Source: Clostridiales bacterium (lineage in GTDB: Bacteria > Bacillota > Clostridia > Oscillospirales > Acutalibacteraceae). Taken from it: a DNA stretch of 64,000 nucleotides. Position 1 is the first letter of the stretch. Every line of letters starts with the position of its first letter. The stretch spans positions 1 to 64,000 of the forward strand of contig DUNU01000019.1 of the NCBI GenBank assembly GCA_012839185.1, read 5' to 3'. A program made the translations under genes and the position numbers. Below, piece by piece: positions 63,657 to 64,000 of this stretch. The notes below the pieces were generated by a model. The model searched no databases, was not told where the DNA came from, and worked only from the letters and a program-made list of their open reading frames with translations.

Positions 63657-64000
63657 TTACTTGATAATTTCAGGGGCGGGGAATTTAATACCATTGGTTT
63701 CAACGCGGACGGAAGCCATAATCTGGTCGTCATAAGGTCTGTTCGTGTAAGCGTCAGACTCTGTGTTTACGATTTCGTCAACAACATCCATTCCTTCGGT
63801 TACTTTTCCGAAAGCGGCATAAGAACCATCAAGATGAGTTGCGGTGTCAACCATAATAAAGAATTGAGAGCCTGCGGAATCATAGGGATTAGAGCGAGCC
63901 ATGGAGATTACACCGCGAGTGTGTTTGAGGTTGTTTACGAAATTGTTAAGAGCAAACTCGCCCTTGATTGAATAGTCAGGACCGCCCATACCTGTTCCGT
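63657..64000 (-). CDS. Cyclophilin-type peptidyl-prolyl isomerase (partial)
   Basis: The gene continues past the right edge; codons beyond the internal Met at 63989 read GTG upstream, so the real start is outside. Visible motifs are GGPDYSIKGEF, RGVISMARSNPYDSAGSQFFIM (the cyclophilin active-site region) and HLDGSYAAFGKVTEGMDVVD. It should catalyse cis-trans isomerisation of prolyl peptide bonds; whether it is secreted or cytoplasmic is not visible from this fragment. Confidence 0.93.
   Translation of the reverse strand, partial: GTGMGGPDYSIKGEFALNNFVNNLKHTRGVISMARSNPYDSAGSQFFIMVDTATHLDGSYAAFGKVTEGMDVVDEIVNTESDAYTNRPYDDQIMASVRVETNGIKFPAPEIIK

Noticed and set aside
1-64000. Prophage, integrative element, defence island or biosynthetic cluster
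   Set aside because: No integrase, phage structural, restriction, toxin-antitoxin, NRPS/PKS or lanthipeptide genes are recognisable among the ORFs.

Overview
The window looks like chromosome of a low-to-moderate GC, Gram-positive, anaerobic Clostridia-type bacterium (Bacillota), probably a gut or rumen Oscillospirales/Ruminococcaceae-like lineage. Reasons: rubrerythrin, the sporulation protein GerW/YtfJ next to a YtfI-like (DUF2953) gene, RemA (DUF370), the CdaA/CdaR c-di-AMP pair, a PASTA-domain Ser/Thr kinase with its PP2C phosphatase, U32 peptidase, aconitase X, a secreted protein with InlB-type repeats and CxxC repeats, clear AGGAGG-type ribosome binding sites and many sigma-A promoters with 17-bp spacers. 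The lineage call is inference from gene content; no rRNA is present.

Layout. 1-2690: an accessory-looking stretch on the minus strand (a truncated gene at the edge, a VOC/glyoxalase-fold protein, a small conserved protein, a lipoprotein). The lipoprotein gene sits between two ~255-bp direct repeats, each carrying four copies of a 16-bp motif at identical spacing. 2690-9970: rlmD and galU (minus), rubrerythrin (plus), a zinc-ribbon membrane protein broken by two single-base indels, and a three-gene minus operon (GPH-type sugar symporter, esterase broken by one indel, MBL-fold hydrolase). 9971-13231: one large secreted cysteine-repeat protein. 13365-17404: tRNA-Val, tRNA-Arg, ychF, two divergent SDR genes and tmRNA. 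17418-22724: minus operon smpB/argS/PFL-ACT/DUF1934/ddl. 22845-26132: YbaK, U32, a small HExxH membrane protein and holA. 26201-27950: two-subunit aconitase X.

28186-41649 is a long plus-strand run: asnS, an aminotransferase, ispF, cdaA, cdaR-like, a lipoprotein, a two-component system, DUF1385, prmC, a site-2 protease, scpA, scpB and DUF2953. 41705-55443 carries gerW and an rRNA pseudouridine synthase, then a block matching the gene order of the Bacillus yloC-to-cpgA region (yicC, remA, gmk, rpoZ, priA, def, fmt, rsmB, rlmN, stp, pknB, rsgA), with a YugP-type zinc peptidase added between fmt and rsmB and coaBC absent. 55444-56211 is an RNA-gene region with tRNA-Thr, tRNA-Asp, two 180-bp-spaced defective tRNA-Thr 3'-end copies and a tRNA 5'-half remnant. 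56212-64000: a GH16 glucanase-like protein, an alpha/beta hydrolase, ftsY with an unusual C-terminal acidic tail, rdgB, yhbY, small surface/secreted proteins, a TraX-family protein, a DUF4234 protein and a cyclophilin cut by the right edge.

Most of the window is core housekeeping: translation and ribosome rescue, chromosome segregation, cell-wall and c-di-AMP signalling, protein targeting. I see no CRISPR array, prophage, defence island or biosynthetic cluster. The points most worth a second look are the repeat-flanked lipoprotein cassette, the tandem tRNA-Thr 3'-end units, the tmRNA whose tag appears to resume on ATA, the FtsY with its acidic and basic membrane-type tail at the C-terminus, the hexanucleotide repeat crossing the DUF2953 stop codon, and a hydrophobic helix that ends two different secreted proteins.
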